From contig ONJQ01000009.1 in assembly GCA_900318175.1 (NCBI GenBank), forward strand, positions 23,291 through 87,290: a DNA stretch of 64,000 bases, in the 5' to 3' direction. The notes under the pieces are model-generated. The model did no database searches. It was not told the origin of the DNA and was given only the letters and a program-made list of their open reading frames with translations. This document shows, one piece after another, positions 52,702 to 60,780 of the stretch (position 1 is the first letter of the stretch; each line of letters opens with the position of its first letter). Source of the DNA: an uncultured Bacteroidales bacterium. GTDB taxonomy: Bacteria > Bacteroidota > Bacteroidia > Bacteroidales > P3. A program made the position numbers and the translations under genes.

Positions 52702-55509
52702 TCAAGGACGGCAATGCTTGAGGAGCTGCTCGGCAAGACCGATGCTGTAACCGTGGCTGTGGAAAAGGATGTGGCCCTGGGCATCGACAACGGCCACAAG
52801 GGGGTACTCGTAGTCGGCGAGTTGGAGTGCCTGTGCAAGGGTTTGCTCTGCCGGGAGCTGCTGACCCGAGGCGAGACCCACGACGGTGGCCTTGGGCAGG
52901 AGCTTGAGGTCGTGATTGGCGGCATCGGTGGTGGTGACGAAGATGCGGCCTCCCCATTGGCTGAAGGCATCGGCTTGCTGAGCCATCTCTTTGACCAGAT
53001 GCTTGGCGGGCTCGCGGTGGGGCCCGAGGAAGGCGAGGATGCAGGTTCCTTTGTTGGCGAGTGCAGCGAGGGAGAGATTGTCAGTAAGCTGGATGGCGGG
53101 GCTGATGGTGGCATCGGTGGTGGAATTGCGTTCCACCAAGGGACGGAGGACGATGGGGAGTGAGAGATGCTGGCCGGGCTGGATGGTAAAAAACTGGAGA
53201 CGGCTGAGGACAGTGCCGTCAGGGTAGCGATTGCCGGTGGAGAGACAGTAGGTGCCAGGCTCCAGCTCGATGGTGGCAGGGAAGGAAGCCATGCGTGGGT
53301 CGTCCTCGAAGTCGAAGGTGCGGAAGTCGCCATTCTCAAGTTTTTGGAGGGTGAAGTGAGGGTAATAGATGGGTTTGGAGGGCTCTTTGCCGTGGTAGGT
53401 TAAGGTCAATTGAGCATTGGGAATTGAGCATTGAGAGTTATTGGATTTGTCTGAAAAGTCGGTCTTTTGCCAGGCGGTGCCGTCCCAGACGTAGATGGTG
53501 TTGGTGGCGTTGTCGAGGTAGGCGGGGATGTCGAATGCCCGGCAGGCGGCCACAAAGAAGATGTCGCGGCTGTGGGGGTCGGCATGGCGCAGTTTTAAGA
53601 CACCCATTGGCGAGATGGGGCAATTGTAGTAGTTGCCTGTGTCATCGACAGCGATGTTCTCTATTGTCCATTTCTTCAACGCCTCATAGTCTTGCTTATA
53701 CTCCTCTGCCTGTGTTCGCTGCTTTACCCAGAGGCGCTCATTATCGGAGGTTTCAACTCTGTAAGCAAAATCGGTCATTCCTTTTAACAAGGGCTTCCGC
53801 CAGTCGCGCACCAGTTCGTTGCTGATTCTTGCGGGCAGGATGCCTTTCTTATAGACGTCATAGGTGTAGAGGCAGTTGGTGCAGGTACCATTGGCGCGGT
53901 CCAACCAGTCGAAGCCTGTTTCATGGGCTTGGAGCACCTCGGCGGTAATGTCGCGCAGGTCTTTATCAGAATAGGACTTGAGGTAGTCGTAGATGTGTTC
54001 GCCTGAGCGGTATTGGCCAGGCCAGTGCTCAAAGAACTTGTATATCTCGGCGTAGTTGCCCTCGGACTTTTGGATGATTTCCCATACTTGGGCATCGGAG
54101 AATAGCTTCTGGTTCCAGATCCAGTCTTTGGGTAGGTGGCTCTTGAAGTTGTCCTTGGTGGGGAAGGTGGCAGAGTAGGCGTTGCGCAGGGAGTCTTCGT
54201 AGGCCAGACGGCGGGCGTTGGCAGCGGATTCCTGGTCGGTGGAGGTGGCCTTGGGGTTGCCTGGAGCCGGAGGGACTATCTCTAAGAGTACTGGGTCTGA
54301 CAGGTCGGACCTGTCAGACTTGTCAGACTTGTCAGACCCGTCGGACTGGTCGGACTGGTCGGACAAGGTTAGTGTTATGGTGCTGTCTTTCCTTACATCG
54401 AGTTTGCTGAAGGCGTAGCGCTGGCCGTCGGTTGCCCAGACAAGGATGTCGCCGAGGCCGGTGGTGAGTGAGGCTTGGCCCTTGCTATCGGCCTGGTAGG
54501 TGGCAAGGGTGTAGTACTCGGCATAGTTGTACATCTTGAACTTGATATCGGCGCCAGGCAGAGGTTTGCCGCCTTGGTCGCACACAGTGACGGTGACGCG
54601 GCGTGTGGGGGCATAGTGGCTGAGGAGGTTGAGCTCGCTGTAGAGAGCGGTCTGCTTGACCACCTCCTCGTCGCCATGGTAGCGACCGAAGGCTTTGGAG
54701 TGCACCATGAGGCAACGGGTGGAGGGTATGGCAAACCAACCCATGTCGAGACGGGGGTCCGGCTCGCAAGCGCCGAGGAACATCCATTGGCCGCCGTTGC
54801 CGGTGGAATCGGCAATCCAGACCTCAACCCAGGCGTGGTTGTCGTCGCAATGAGCCCAGCGGGGAGTGTAGCACTGGCGGGCAGGGATGCCCACGGAGCG
54901 CAGGGCAGTGACGGCAAAGGTGCTCTCCTCGCCACAACGTCCAAGAGAGGTGCGCAGGGTGGCAAGGGGTGCGGAGGTGCGGGAGTCGGCAGCGCGATAG
55001 GCCACATGCTCATGGCACCAGTGGTTGACCTCAAGGGCGGCATCGTACATGGAGAGGCCGCGGACACGGTCACGGAGTTGATGGAACATGAACTGGCGAG
55101 CAGTGTCCAGGTTCTCGTTATTGACGCGATAGACGAGGACGAAATGGCGGAAGAGGTCCTCCGGCACAGCGCGGCCCCAAGGCATTGTGTCGCGGGCTGC
55201 GAAAGCATAGCGCACCTGGTTGAGGAAGAAGTCCGGGGAGTAGTCGGCAAGGTCGCTATAGGGCATGTAGGCATAGAGGAACTGCATGGCCTCCCGCTCG
55301 GCGGGAGCGAGGGTGTCCATGAAGGCGAGCTGGGAACCCACGGAGGGAAACTGGTCCATACGGGCGGAATAGTCGGACAGGACCTGCTGGCGATAGGCGG
55401 CATCGGTAATGAAATGGGAGTTGCGGCAACAGGCGCAGAAAAGGAGGAGTGCCAGCAACGAAAGGAAAGAGAGGCGTGCCAGCAAGGCGGGATTGCGATG
55501 AGTGTTCAT
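52702..55509 (-). CDS. Transglutaminase-like lipoprotein with thioredoxin-like C-terminal domain
   Basis: The 935-aa product begins at the ATG at 55509, which overlaps the cutC stop as ATGA; the open frame extends further upstream to 55806 but that part is antisense to cutC. A signal ending LLLFCACC suggests lipidation. The transglutaminase core has C192 in GRCGEES, H225 in DDNHAWVEV and D234. A carboxypeptidase-regulatory-like strand domain follows (VTVCDQGGKPLPGADIKFKM), then a Ser-Asp linker. A second transglutaminase-like region spans ~600-700 (ISPMGVLKLRHADPHSRD, FFVAACRAFDIPAYL). The last ~120 residues resemble a thioredoxin fold without CxxC. Confidence 0.85.
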   Translation of the reverse strand: MNTHRNPALLARLSFLSLLALLLFCACCRNSHFITDAAYRQQVLSDYSARMDQFPSVGSQLAFMDTLAPAEREAMQFLYAYMPYSDLADYSPDFFLNQVRYAFAARDTMPWGRAVPEDLFRHFVLVYRVNNENLDTARQFMFHQLRDRVRGLSMYDAALEVNHWCHEHVAYRAADSRTSAPLATLRTSLGRCGEESTFAVTALRSVGIPARQCYTPRWAHCDDNHAWVEVWIADSTGNGGQWMFLGACEPDPRLDMGWFAIPSTRCLMVHSKAFGRYHGDEEVVKQTALYSELNLLSHYAPTRRVTVTVCDQGGKPLPGADIKFKMYNYAEYYTLATYQADSKGQASLTTGLGDILVWATDGQRYAFSKLDVRKDSTITLTLSDQSDQSDGSDKSDKSDRSDLSDPVLLEIVPPAPGNPKATSTDQESAANARRLAYEDSLRNAYSATFPTKDNFKSHLPKDWIWNQKLFSDAQVWEIIQKSEGNYAEIYKFFEHWPGQYRSGEHIYDYLKSYSDKDLRDITAEVLQAHETGFDWLDRANGTCTNCLYTYDVYKKGILPARISNELVRDWRKPLLKGMTDFAYRVETSDNERLWVKQRTQAEEYKQDYEALKKWTIENIAVDDTGNYYNCPISPMGVLKLRHADPHSRDIFFVAACRAFDIPAYLDNATNTIYVWDGTAWQKTDFSDKSNNSQCSIPNAQLTLTYHGKEPSKPIYYPHFTLQKLENGDFRTFDFEDDPRMASFPATIELEPGTYCLSTGNRYPDGTVLSRLQFFTIQPGQHLSLPIVLRPLVERNSTTDATISPAIQLTDNLSLAALANKGTCILAFLGPHREPAKHLVKEMAQQADAFSQWGGRIFVTTTDAANHDLKLLPKATVVGLASGQQLPAEQTLAQALQLADYEYPLVAVVDAQGHILFHSHGYSIGLAEQLLKHCRP
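53407..53443 (-). repeat. AATTGAGCATT-type repeat inside the transglutaminase reading frame
   Basis: Two copies of AATTGAGCATT (53408-53418 and 53422-53432), followed by TGAGAGTTATTG, interrupt the coding sequence in frame and encode NNSQCSIPNAQLT. The composition is unlike the flanking protein, and such AATTGAG runs are common in Bacteroidales spacers. Confidence 0.55.
54292..54366 (-). repeat. Ser-Asp coding repeat in the transglutaminase linker
   Basis: The stretch encodes SDQSDQSDGSDKSDKSDRSD followed by LSDP, from tandem 9-nt units related to GTCAGACTT/GTCGGACTG. Slippage in units of nine would keep the frame. It parallels 37983-38036. Confidence 0.8.
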
Positions 55510-56186
55510 AGGGATAATGATTTGATTAATTGCTTTACTGTTTCGGTGTCGGTCTGAATGGTGCCGTCGGGCAGGGTGGTCTTGCAGGAGCCGTGAATTT
55601 CGGTCACACCGGTTTCTTGGGCAATGCGGGCAGCATTGGCAGGGGTGATGCCAGCTCCGGCAAGGATGGTGATGCGGCCTTGGGCAGTGGACTGCAAGGC
55701 ACGGAGCGTGGGGATGCCCTGCTCGGCATCGGGACAGCATCCGGAGGTGAGGATGCGGTGGCAACCGGTGGAGATGACCTGTTCCAGCGCAAGGAGGGGG
55801 TCGCACTTGACCTCGTCGAAAGCACGATGGAAGGTGACCTGCATGGGGGCCGCAAGCTGGACCACCTGACGGGTGCGGACGGTATCGACAAGGCCGTCAG
55901 GAGTGAGGAAACCGACCACGACGGCATGGGCTCCGAGGGTGCGGCAGAGCTCTACATCGCGGCAAAGCTGCTGGAACTCGGCGGGGGTGTAGCAGAAGTC
56001 GCCCTCGCGAGGACGCACCAAAACGTGGGTGCGGAGGTGGAGGGTGTGGAGACAATAATCGATGTCCTCAGCCGACGGGGTGAGGCCACCCACATCGAGC
56101 CGACGACAGAGCTCTATGCGCTGGGCTCCGCCCGCAAGGGCGTTGGCAGCCGACTGGCGCGAATTGGCACAAATCTCTACAATCAT
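55506..56186 (-). CDS. cutC: CutC family protein (copper homeostasis)
   Basis: The 226-aa product is a TIM-barrel protein of the CutC family. Signatures are VEICANSRQSAANALAGGAQ and RIELCRRLDVGGLTPS at the start, HVLVRPREGDFCYTPAEF, GFLTPDGLVDT, and PMQVTFHRAFDEVKCDP with the conserved FHRAFD. TSGCCPDAEQGIPTL and ILAGAGITPANA complete the barrel. The family was linked to copper tolerance, but its enzymatic activity is not settled. It lies 5 nt after lpxK, and its stop overlaps the transglutaminase start. Confidence 0.95.
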   Translation of the reverse strand: MIVEICANSRQSAANALAGGAQRIELCRRLDVGGLTPSAEDIDYCLHTLHLRTHVLVRPREGDFCYTPAEFQQLCRDVELCRTLGAHAVVVGFLTPDGLVDTVRTRQVVQLAAPMQVTFHRAFDEVKCDPLLALEQVISTGCHRILTSGCCPDAEQGIPTLRALQSTAQGRITILAGAGITPANAARIAQETGVTEIHGSCKTTLPDGTIQTDTETVKQLIKSLSL

Positions 56187-56191
56187 GGTTA

Positions 56192-57289
56192 TCAGAAATT
56201 GAATGTTGTTTTCTTCATGCGCTCCAAGAAGGAGACGTTTTCATGGACGATACTCTCAATGGTGTGGTCGAAGTCCTGCTCGGCAGAGGGGTCTATGCGC
56301 ACCGTGATGGGAAGGTAATAGATGGGGAGGCCGGCCATCAGGTCGGAGGAGGCAAGCTCGCGGAGACGGACAGCATCCTTCTCGGTGGTGAGGATGAGCT
56401 TGCGAGAGCCTTGGAGCTGGTCAAAGGCGTGGCGAATGCGCTTGAGGTCGGAAAGGGTGTAGCGATGGTGGTCGGAAAAGCGCATCGGGGTGACGGAGCA
56501 GAATTGCGACACGTGCTGTACCATGGGCTCAGGATGAGCAATGCCGGTGAGGAGGAGTGCAGCGTCGATGGAGTCCAAGGGGAGTTCGGCACCTCCCATA
56601 AGAGGCAGGGGATGGCTATAGTGGATATGGCTGAAGAAAACCTTCTGGTGGGGACGGAGGCGGAGACGGGAGACGAAGCTGTGGCGCGAGATGGGGTCGA
56701 GCTGTTCGGGGGCTTTGGTGACGATAACCATGCGGGCACGACGACGCGCGGAGCGAAACTCGCGGAGGTCGCCATAGGGCATGATGTGGTCAGAGAAATA
56801 GGGCTTGTGGTACTCGGTGAGGAGGATGTTGACGGTGGGTTTGATGGAGCGGTGCTGGTAGACGTCATCAAGGACAACGACCTGCGGCGGAAGCTCGCTC
56901 TGGAGGAGCCGACGGACGCCCTCGACCCTATCCTCGCAGACGGCGACGGTGATTTTGGGAAACTTGCCGGCCAGCATGGCGGGCTCGTCGCCCAGACGGG
57001 AGGGGCTGTGGCAGCCATCGTCAAGGAGGAAGCCCTTGGTGTGGCGGCGGTAGCCTCGGCTGAGGAGCGCCGTCTCGTAGTGCGGCGAGAGGAGACGAAG
57101 AAGATACTCGACATGAGGGGTCTTGCCTGCACCTCCGGCACAAAGGTTGCCCACCCCGATAGTAGTGACGGGGGGTGCCACCTGGCGCTTGATGCCAAGG
57201 GAGAACATCAGGTTTCGAAACCATACGCCCACAGCATACCACATCGTGAGCGGAAAAAGAATGCAGGATATTGTTTTGCGAAATGACAT
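56192..57289 (-). CDS. lpxK: Tetraacyldisaccharide 4'-kinase
   Basis: The 365-aa membrane-associated kinase adds the 4'-phosphate to the lipid A disaccharide. The N-terminal helix (SCILFPLTMWYAVGVWFRNL) anchors it. The P-loop is VGNLCAGGAGKTPHVEYL (about residues 46-63). LLSRGYRRHTKGF and DEPAMLAGKFP are typical. The catalytic/Mg region has VVVLDDVYQHRSIKPTVNIL, and the C-terminal half has SDHHRYTLSDL and LTTEKDAVRL. The length is normal. It is first in an operon with cutC and the transglutaminase gene. A -7 box lies ~105 nt upstream. Confidence 0.96.
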   Translation of the reverse strand: MSFRKTISCILFPLTMWYAVGVWFRNLMFSLGIKRQVAPPVTTIGVGNLCAGGAGKTPHVEYLLRLLSPHYETALLSRGYRRHTKGFLLDDGCHSPSRLGDEPAMLAGKFPKITVAVCEDRVEGVRRLLQSELPPQVVVLDDVYQHRSIKPTVNILLTEYHKPYFSDHIMPYGDLREFRSARRRARMVIVTKAPEQLDPISRHSFVSRLRLRPHQKVFFSHIHYSHPLPLMGGAELPLDSIDAALLLTGIAHPEPMVQHVSQFCSVTPMRFSDHHRYTLSDLKRIRHAFDQLQGSRKLILTTEKDAVRLRELASSDLMAGLPIYYLPITVRIDPSAEQDFDHTIESIVHENVSFLERMKKTTFNF

Positions 57290-57393
57290 ATCAACAATTG
57301 TTAATCAAAGGGGGCGGAGCATGGGCCACGAGTGTGCATAGACAAGCAAAACACAGGGGAAAGTAGTACCACCGACCTGTTTTTATTACGCTG

Positions 57394-57402
57394 CAAAGAT
57401 AC
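57394..57402 (-). promoter_or_regulatory. -7 box for the lpxK operon
   Basis: The minus strand reads TATCTTTGC, an exact consensus, divergent from the flavodiiron-protein promoter 72 nt away. Confidence 0.6.
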
Positions 57403-57473
57403 ATAAAAAAAACGACTTGAAAAGTAAAAACACCTTTTTGTGTAAAAAAACATCTTATATTTGAAAAAAATCG

Positions 57474-57482
57474 TATCTTTGC
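57474..57482 (+). promoter_or_regulatory. -7 box for the flavodiiron protein gene
   Basis: TATCTTTGC at 57474-57482 lies 22 nt before the ATG. It is embedded in an A/T-rich stretch; no clear -33 element at 19 nt was found. Confidence 0.6.
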
Positions 57483-57504
57483 ATTCTCTAATTACCTGTT
57501 CAAA

Positions 57505-58710
57505 ATGCAAAATTCAAGACACATAACCCAAGACCTTTACTATGTCGGCGCCAGCGACCGTAAGCTTGCCCTGTTTGAGAACATCTATCCCATCCCCCGC
57601 GGAGTGTCCTACAACAGCTACATTCTGCTGGACGAGAAGACCGTGCTGTTAGACACCGCCGATGCCGCGGTGAGCGGACAGTTCTTCGAGAACGTGGCCG
57701 CCGTGCTGAAAGGCCGCAAACTGGACTACCTGATTGTAAACCACATGGAGCCTGACCACTGCGCTCTGATAGAGGACCTGCTGCTGCGCTACCCCGAAGT
57801 GACCATAGTGACCAACGCCAAAGCCGCTACGATGATACGGCAGTTCTTCAACGTGGAGATAGACAGTAGGCTGCAAACTGTTGCCGAGGGAGCCACCCTG
57901 TGTACCGGACGGCACACACTGACCTTTGTGATGGCCCCCATGGTGCACTGGCCGGAAGCCATGGTGACATACGACACGACGGACAAGGTGCTCTTCTCCG
58001 CCGATGCCTTTGGCACCTTCGGCGCTCTGAACGGCAACATCTATGCCGACGAGGTGAACTTCGACCGCGACTGGCTTGACGACGCCCGCCGCTACTACAT
58101 CAACATTGTGGGCAAATACGGCATGCAGGCACAAGCACTGCTGAAGAAGGCCTCTGCCATCGACATCCAGATGATCTGCCCGCTGCACGGCCCGATATGG
58201 CGGCAGGACCTGGGATACTTCATTGACAAGTACGTCACATGGAGCAGTTACAAGCCTGAAGAAAACGGCGTGCTGATTATCTACGCCAGCATCTACGGAC
58301 ATACGGCAGCGGCAGCCGAGAAGATGGCCTCGCTGCTGGCCGAACACGGTGTGAAAGGCATTGCCATGTACGACGCCAGCCATACGCACGTGAGCCAGTT
58401 GGTGAGTGAGTGCTTCCGCTACAGCCATGTGGTGTTGGCCTCTTCCACCTACAACGCCGGCATCTTCACCCCGATGGAGGACCTGCTGCACGACCTGAAG
58501 GCCCACGCTTGGCAGAACCGCACTGTGGCCATCATTGAGAACGGCACCTGGGCAGCCCAGAGCGGCAAACAGATGCGCACCCTGCTGCAGGAGATGAAGA
58601 ACATCACCATCCTGGGCGAAGACCTGTCGCTGAAATCGGCTATGAAGGAAAGCCAGTTAGAGGACATGCAGTTCCTTGCCAATCTGATTGTCGCTGGGCT
58701 TAATGCTTAA
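57505..58710 (+). CDS. Flavodiiron protein (FprA family A-type flavoprotein)
   Basis: The 401-aa soluble protein reduces oxygen to water or nitric oxide to N2O using a diiron site and FMN. The metallo-beta-lactamase-like half has the diiron ligands in NHMEPDHCALIED (HxExDH), MVHWPEAMVTYD, SADAFGTFGALNG and CPLHGPIW. The flavodoxin half begins LIIYASIYGHTAAAAEKMAS and carries ASSTYNAGIFTPMEDLLHDL. The length matches core two-domain flavodiiron proteins. It is followed by a rubredoxin-containing reductase gene, its probable electron donor, and a ferritin gene, forming an oxygen-defence unit of an anaerobe. Confidence 0.96.
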   Translation: MQNSRHITQDLYYVGASDRKLALFENIYPIPRGVSYNSYILLDEKTVLLDTADAAVSGQFFENVAAVLKGRKLDYLIVNHMEPDHCALIEDLLLRYPEVTIVTNAKAATMIRQFFNVEIDSRLQTVAEGATLCTGRHTLTFVMAPMVHWPEAMVTYDTTDKVLFSADAFGTFGALNGNIYADEVNFDRDWLDDARRYYINIVGKYGMQAQALLKKASAIDIQMICPLHGPIWRQDLGYFIDKYVTWSSYKPEENGVLIIYASIYGHTAAAAEKMASLLAEHGVKGIAMYDASHTHVSQLVSECFRYSHVVLASSTYNAGIFTPMEDLLHDLKAHAWQNRTVAIIENGTWAAQSGKQMRTLLQEMKNITILGEDLSLKSAMKESQLEDMQFLANLIVAGLNA

Positions 58711-58762
58711 CAACACAAACATTCACGTTGACAAAATCCTAATCCATAATACATAAAAAGAG

Positions 58763-59398
58763 ATGAACACCCACAATCAAAATGCCCTTTTCAAGCTGAC
58801 CTATGGCCTGTATGTACTCACCGCCCGCGAAGGCGACAAGGACAACGGCTGCATCATCAACGTGGCATCGCAGCTGACTGACACTCCGCAGCAGATGCTT
58901 GTCTCGGTCAACAAACAGAACCACACACACGACATGATTGTCCGCACAGGGCTCTTCAATGTGTCGTTGCTCACTGAGCATACTCCCATGAAGGTGATTG
59001 AGCATTTCGGTTTCCAGAGTGGGCGCGACGTGAACAAGTTTGAGAATTGCGAGGTGGAGATGCGCGCAAGCAACGGGGTGCTGTACCTGCCCCGCTATTG
59101 CAACGCCTACCTCAGCGGCAAGGTGAGCCAGATGGTAGATCTGGGGACGCACACCCTCTTCATTGCCACCATCGAGGAGTCCGTGCTGCTGAACAACGAC
59201 CCTTCCCTCACCTACGAATACTACCATCAGCACATTAAACCCAAGCCCGCAGCCATGGCAGAACCTACGGGCGACGGCAAGACCCGCTGGGTGTGCCAGA
59301 CGTGCGGCTACGTGTACGAGGGCGACGAGATGCCCGACGACTACGTATGCCCCTGGTGCAAACACGGCAAAGCCGATTTCATCAAGATGACAAATTGA
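58763..59398 (+). CDS. Flavin reductase-rubredoxin fusion (high-molecular-weight rubredoxin)
   Basis: The 211-aa product has an N-terminal flavin reductase-like domain (LTYGLYVLTAREGDKDNGCI, TPQQMLVSVNKQNHTHDMI, TGLFNVSLLTEHTP) that binds FMN. A C-terminal rubredoxin of ~50 residues begins [20 protein letters not shown] and ends CPWCKHGKADF, with all four Cys ligands. Hrb proteins of this design feed electrons from NAD(P)H-linked donors to flavodiiron proteins. The gene lies 52 nt after the FprA gene and 30 nt before ferritin, matching that role. Confidence 0.94.
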   Translation: MNTHNQNALFKLTYGLYVLTAREGDKDNGCIINVASQLTDTPQQMLVSVNKQNHTHDMIVRTGLFNVSLLTEHTPMKVIEHFGFQSGRDVNKFENCEVEMRASNGVLYLPRYCNAYLSGKVSQMVDLGTHTLFIATIEESVLLNNDPSLTYEYYHQHIKPKPAAMAEPTGDGKTRWVCQTCGYVYEGDEMPDDYVCPWCKHGKADFIKMTN

Positions 59399-59428
59399 AA
59401 TATTAACCTTTTAAACAAGTACAATAAC

Positions 59429-59944
59429 ATGCTTAACAAAAAAGTTTCCGACCTGCTCAATGAGCAAATCAATAAGGAGCTCTACTCCGCCTATCTGTAC
59501 CTCGACATGAACAACTACTTCCAGCAGCGCGGCCTCAACGGCTTCGCCAACTGGTACATGATTCAGGCCCAGGAAGAGCGCGACCACGCCATGCTCTTCT
59601 ACCAGTACATGCAGAACAACGACTGCAAGGTGACCCTCGACGCCATTGCCAAGCCCGACAAGGTCTTCAAGACCGACATGGACGTGCTGAAAGCCGGCCT
59701 CGAACATGAAGAGTATGTCACCGCCAGCATCCACACCATCTACGATGCCGCCTACAAAGTGAAAGACTTCCGCACCATGCAGTTCCTCGACTGGTTTGTC
59801 AAGGAGCAGGGTGAAGAGGAAACCAACGCCCGCGACATGATCACTAAGATGGAACTCTTCGGCAACGATCCCAAGAGCCTCTACATGCTCAACCAAGAAC
59901 TGGCCGGCCGCGCCTACAGCGCCCCCAGCCTGGTGCTCGACTAA
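59429..59944 (+). CDS. Ferritin (FtnA-type)
   Basis: The 171-aa product is a four-helix ferritin that oxidises and stores iron in a 24-subunit shell. Ferroxidase-site regions are NEQINKELYSAYLYLDMNNY (with the first Glu), IQAQEERDHAMLFYQYM (Glu-x-x-His), EHEEYVTASIHTIYDAA and WFVKEQGEEETNARDMI. There is no haem-binding Met typical of bacterioferritin. It follows the Hrb gene and ends in a strong terminator, so iron storage is co-expressed with oxygen removal. Confidence 0.96.
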   Translation: MLNKKVSDLLNEQINKELYSAYLYLDMNNYFQQRGLNGFANWYMIQAQEERDHAMLFYQYMQNNDCKVTLDAIAKPDKVFKTDMDVLKAGLEHEEYVTASIHTIYDAAYKVKDFRTMQFLDWFVKEQGEEETNARDMITKMELFGNDPKSLYMLNQELAGRAYSAPSLVLD

Positions 59945-59964
59945 TCATTGTATGAGACATTTTC

Positions 59965-59999
59965 AAAGGGGTGTGTGGTGACCATACACCCCTTTTTCT
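59965..59999 (+). terminator. Terminator after ferritin
   Basis: A 14-bp stem (59965-59978 with 59982-59995, one G-U pair, TGA loop) leads into TTTTT. It closes the FprA-Hrb-ferritin unit. Confidence 0.9.
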
Positions 60000-60004
60000 A
60001 ACCC

Positions 60005-60484
60005 ATGAACAGGAATCCACACGAACGCCCGACAACCGTCTACCGCACCACCGTCAGCATCATCCTCTACATGGTGCTATACGTTGCCCTCACAACCCTT
60101 TTCCTCTACATCATGATGAAGGCTGATGGCATGGACGCAAAACTGGTGTCAGGCGCACTGGCCTTGGCCATGATATTGCCCATCGTCCATACCCTTCGGC
60201 ACACCAAGGACCGCATTGTCGTTACTCCAAGCCACCTTTCCCTCACCAACATCACAACACGTTCCAAGCATGGGGACTGGAAGACCGTTCAGAAAGCCAT
60301 CCTCCCTTGGGGCGACATCAAAGACATCTCACCCAACTACGGCATCAAACTAACCAACCTACAGAAACAAGTGATTGTCACCTTGCGCAGCGGCACGCAA
60401 TACTTTATTGACTCCAACCTATACGACGTCTTCTTCCTCGAGCGCAAGCTGAAAACCCACTGGCACCGCTTCCGCAATATGTGA
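60005..60484 (+). CDS. Small membrane protein, PH-like cytoplasmic domain, unknown
   Basis: The 159-aa product has two adjacent hydrophobic helices (TVSIILYMVLYVALTTLFLY and LVSGALALAMILPIVHTLRH). A ~95-residue soluble part follows with strands such as RIVVTPSHLSLTNIT, AILPWGDIKDISPNYGIKLT and QVIVTLRSGTQYFIDS, and a final helix, the layout of bacterial PH-like membrane proteins. The gene starts 5 nt after the ferritin terminator, so it is either expressed by read-through or from an unseen promoter. No function is assigned. Confidence 0.7.
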   Translation: MNRNPHERPTTVYRTTVSIILYMVLYVALTTLFLYIMMKADGMDAKLVSGALALAMILPIVHTLRHTKDRIVVTPSHLSLTNITTRSKHGDWKTVQKAILPWGDIKDISPNYGIKLTNLQKQVIVTLRSGTQYFIDSNLYDVFFLERKLKTHWHRFRNM

Positions 60485-60674
60485 CAACTCTGCCAACAAT
60501 ACGTTGTCTTTATCCATCCATTTTTGAGCATATTTTTTACGTCTGTAAAATACGCATTTCTCTCAAACCTTCTTGCATTATTATTGGAAGTTTCTCACGT
60601 TCTCAACAACAGAGCATGTATAACGCTTCGTGATTCCACTCTGGAATCGGTTGCAAAAAAACACAAAATCCCGA

Positions 60675-60703
60675 CATGACAAAAATTATTTCTCCATGTC
60701 ATG
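60675..60703. promoter_or_regulatory. Inverted repeat, possible operator upstream of rubrerythrin
   Basis: CATGACA (60675-60681) and TGTCATG (60697-60703) are perfect 7-bp inverted arms spaced by 15 nt, ending 9 nt before the -7 box and covering the -33 position. The rest of the 60485-60780 spacer shows no gene. Confidence 0.5.
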
Positions 60704-60712
60704 AAAAAGTAG

Positions 60713-60721
60713 TATCTTTGC
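60713..60721 (+). promoter_or_regulatory. -7 box for rubrerythrin
   Basis: TATCTTTGC is an exact consensus match, ~60 nt before the ATG. The usual TTTG at -33 is not evident; the region instead holds the CATGACA/TGTCATG inverted repeat. Confidence 0.65.
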
Positions 60722-60780
60722 ATTCTAAAAAAAAGAAAGATTCAACAACACATAATTAACCCTAAAAAGCAACGAACACA

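Noticed and set aside
55510-55806. 99-codon N-terminal extension of the transglutaminase gene
   Set aside because: It lies within cutC in another frame and is His/Arg/Pro-rich. The ATG at 55509 gives a signal peptide and an ATGA overlap with cutC.
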